Assembly: GCA_017467225.1 (NCBI GenBank)
Contig: JAFTSR010000057.1
Location: 1-5,705, forward strand
Direction of reading: 5' to 3'
DNA from: Clostridia bacterium
GTDB lineage: Bacteria; Bacillota_A; Clostridia; Oscillospirales; CAG-272
DNA length: 5,705 nucleotides
Below the pieces are notes generated by a model. The model had not been told where the DNA came from. It did no database searches and worked only from the letters and a program-made list of their open reading frames with translations. Positions within the stretch are counted from its first letter, which is position 1, and every line of letters begins with the position of its first letter. A program made the position numbers and the translations under genes. This document shows, piece after piece, positions 5,290-5,705 of the stretch.

Positions 5290-5705
5290 TTACTCAGCAT
5301 ATTTTCTGATATACTCCGCAACCTGCGCGGCGCAGCGGCGATTGCCCTCGGCGGACAGGTGAAGTAGGTCCTCGCACTTGTAGCGGCGGTTGTCCTCCAT
5401 GCACAGCGCGTACAGATCGTTGACCACCACGCCCATCTCCCCCATCACCTCCAGCGCAGCGGCGTTATACTCCTTGACCCATTCGTTGGAATAATGGATG
5501 GACGCGGCAATGCCGGTGTTGTCCTCGGTCTCTCCTGCCTCAAAGATGGGAACCGTGGTAGCGAAGACAACCTTGGCTCCGCAGCCCTGGCACAGCGCGA
5601 CAATGCGACGCAAAAAGCTCTGATATTCCGGCACGGGATGGATCGCCTCGGTCATGGGCGTCTCAATGTTCATATCCCAGTAGCCATTGTTAAAGTGCAC
5701 CAGTG
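5290..5705 (-). CDS. SGNH/GDSL-type hydrolase, 5' part missing
   Basis: The frame is open to the window edge, so only the C-terminal 137 or so residues are seen. Counting from the GTG codon at 5700, residues 1-9 read VHFNNGYWD, the asparagine-containing block of SGNH hydrolases (a variant of GxND, common in esterases with an 'HFNNGLWD' strand). AKVVFATTVP at 42-51 is a core beta strand followed by a proline. DLLHLSAEGN at 111-120 is the catalytic DxxH block (D111, H114). The nucleophile GDS block must lie outside the window. Members remove acetyl or other acyl groups from sugars or lipids. The stop is 7 nt before the GH110 start, so the two are very likely co-transcribed; inferred role is deacylation of the same glycan. 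The GTG at 5700 is internal, not the start. Confidence 0.8.
   Translation of the reverse strand, partial: LVHFNNGYWDMNIETPMTEAIHPVPEYQSFLRRIVALCQGCGAKVVFATTVPIFEAGETEDNTGIAASIHYSNEWVKEYNAAALEVMGEMGVVVNDLYALCMEDNRRYKCEDLLHLSAEGNRRCAAQVAEYIRKYAE

Noticed and set aside
5283..5321. Longer GH110 start at TTG 5321 or ATG 5300
   Set aside because: Both would overlap the end of the SGNH gene. GGAG is 13 nt before ATG 5300, which is too far for a convincing site. ATG 5282 follows the stop by 7 nt. ATG 5300 remains possible.

Overview
The window looks like chromosomal DNA of a gut-type Clostridia (Oscillospiraceae/Ruminococcaceae-like) bacterium. This rests on strong Shine-Dalgarno sites (AAAGGAG, GGAGGA), sigma-A promoters with extended -10 boxes (TGnTATAAT), a dockerin-bearing secreted protein, a glycan-degrading enzyme, and a GC-rich intergenic repeat of a kind I associate from memory with that group. 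All five recognisable genes lie on the minus strand, so transcription runs from high to low coordinates.

Layout in transcription order. (1) 5705-5290: the 3' part of an SGNH/GDSL-type hydrolase, cut by the window edge. (2) 5282-3534: a right-handed beta-helix glycosidase of the GH110 (alpha-1,3-galactosidase) type, starting 7 nt after the hydrolase stop; the two probably form one operon for trimming a host or dietary glycan inside the cell. (3) 3175-2039: an XRE-family helix-turn-helix regulator with a long helical, TPR-like C-terminal part and its own promoter. (4) 1748-1338: a short, divergent family I inorganic pyrophosphatase with its own promoter. (5) 1140-1: a secreted protein with a signal peptide, an N-terminal type I dockerin, two cysteine-containing linker repeats and a DUF4886 (SGNH-like) domain; its C-terminus lies beyond the window and it has a near-consensus promoter.

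The most informative feature is between the genes. A palindromic hairpin repeat sits 5-21 nt downstream of the stop codons of the pyrophosphatase, the regulator and the GH110 gene, in the same orientation each time. After the pyrophosphatase it is uninterrupted. In the other two places a GC-rich, about 137-bp MITE-like element is inserted at the same position of the hairpin repeat, flanked by a 9-bp direct repeat (GAGCGCGAG) that occurs once in the uninterrupted copy. The window therefore holds one 'empty' and two 'filled' sites, which defines the ends of the element. The two filled composites are nearly identical and in direct orientation, and they bracket the regulator gene.

I see no RNA gene, CRISPR array, transposase, integrase or phage gene. 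The gaps longer than about 200 bp (1141-1337, 1749-2038, 3176-3533) are accounted for by promoters and these repeats.
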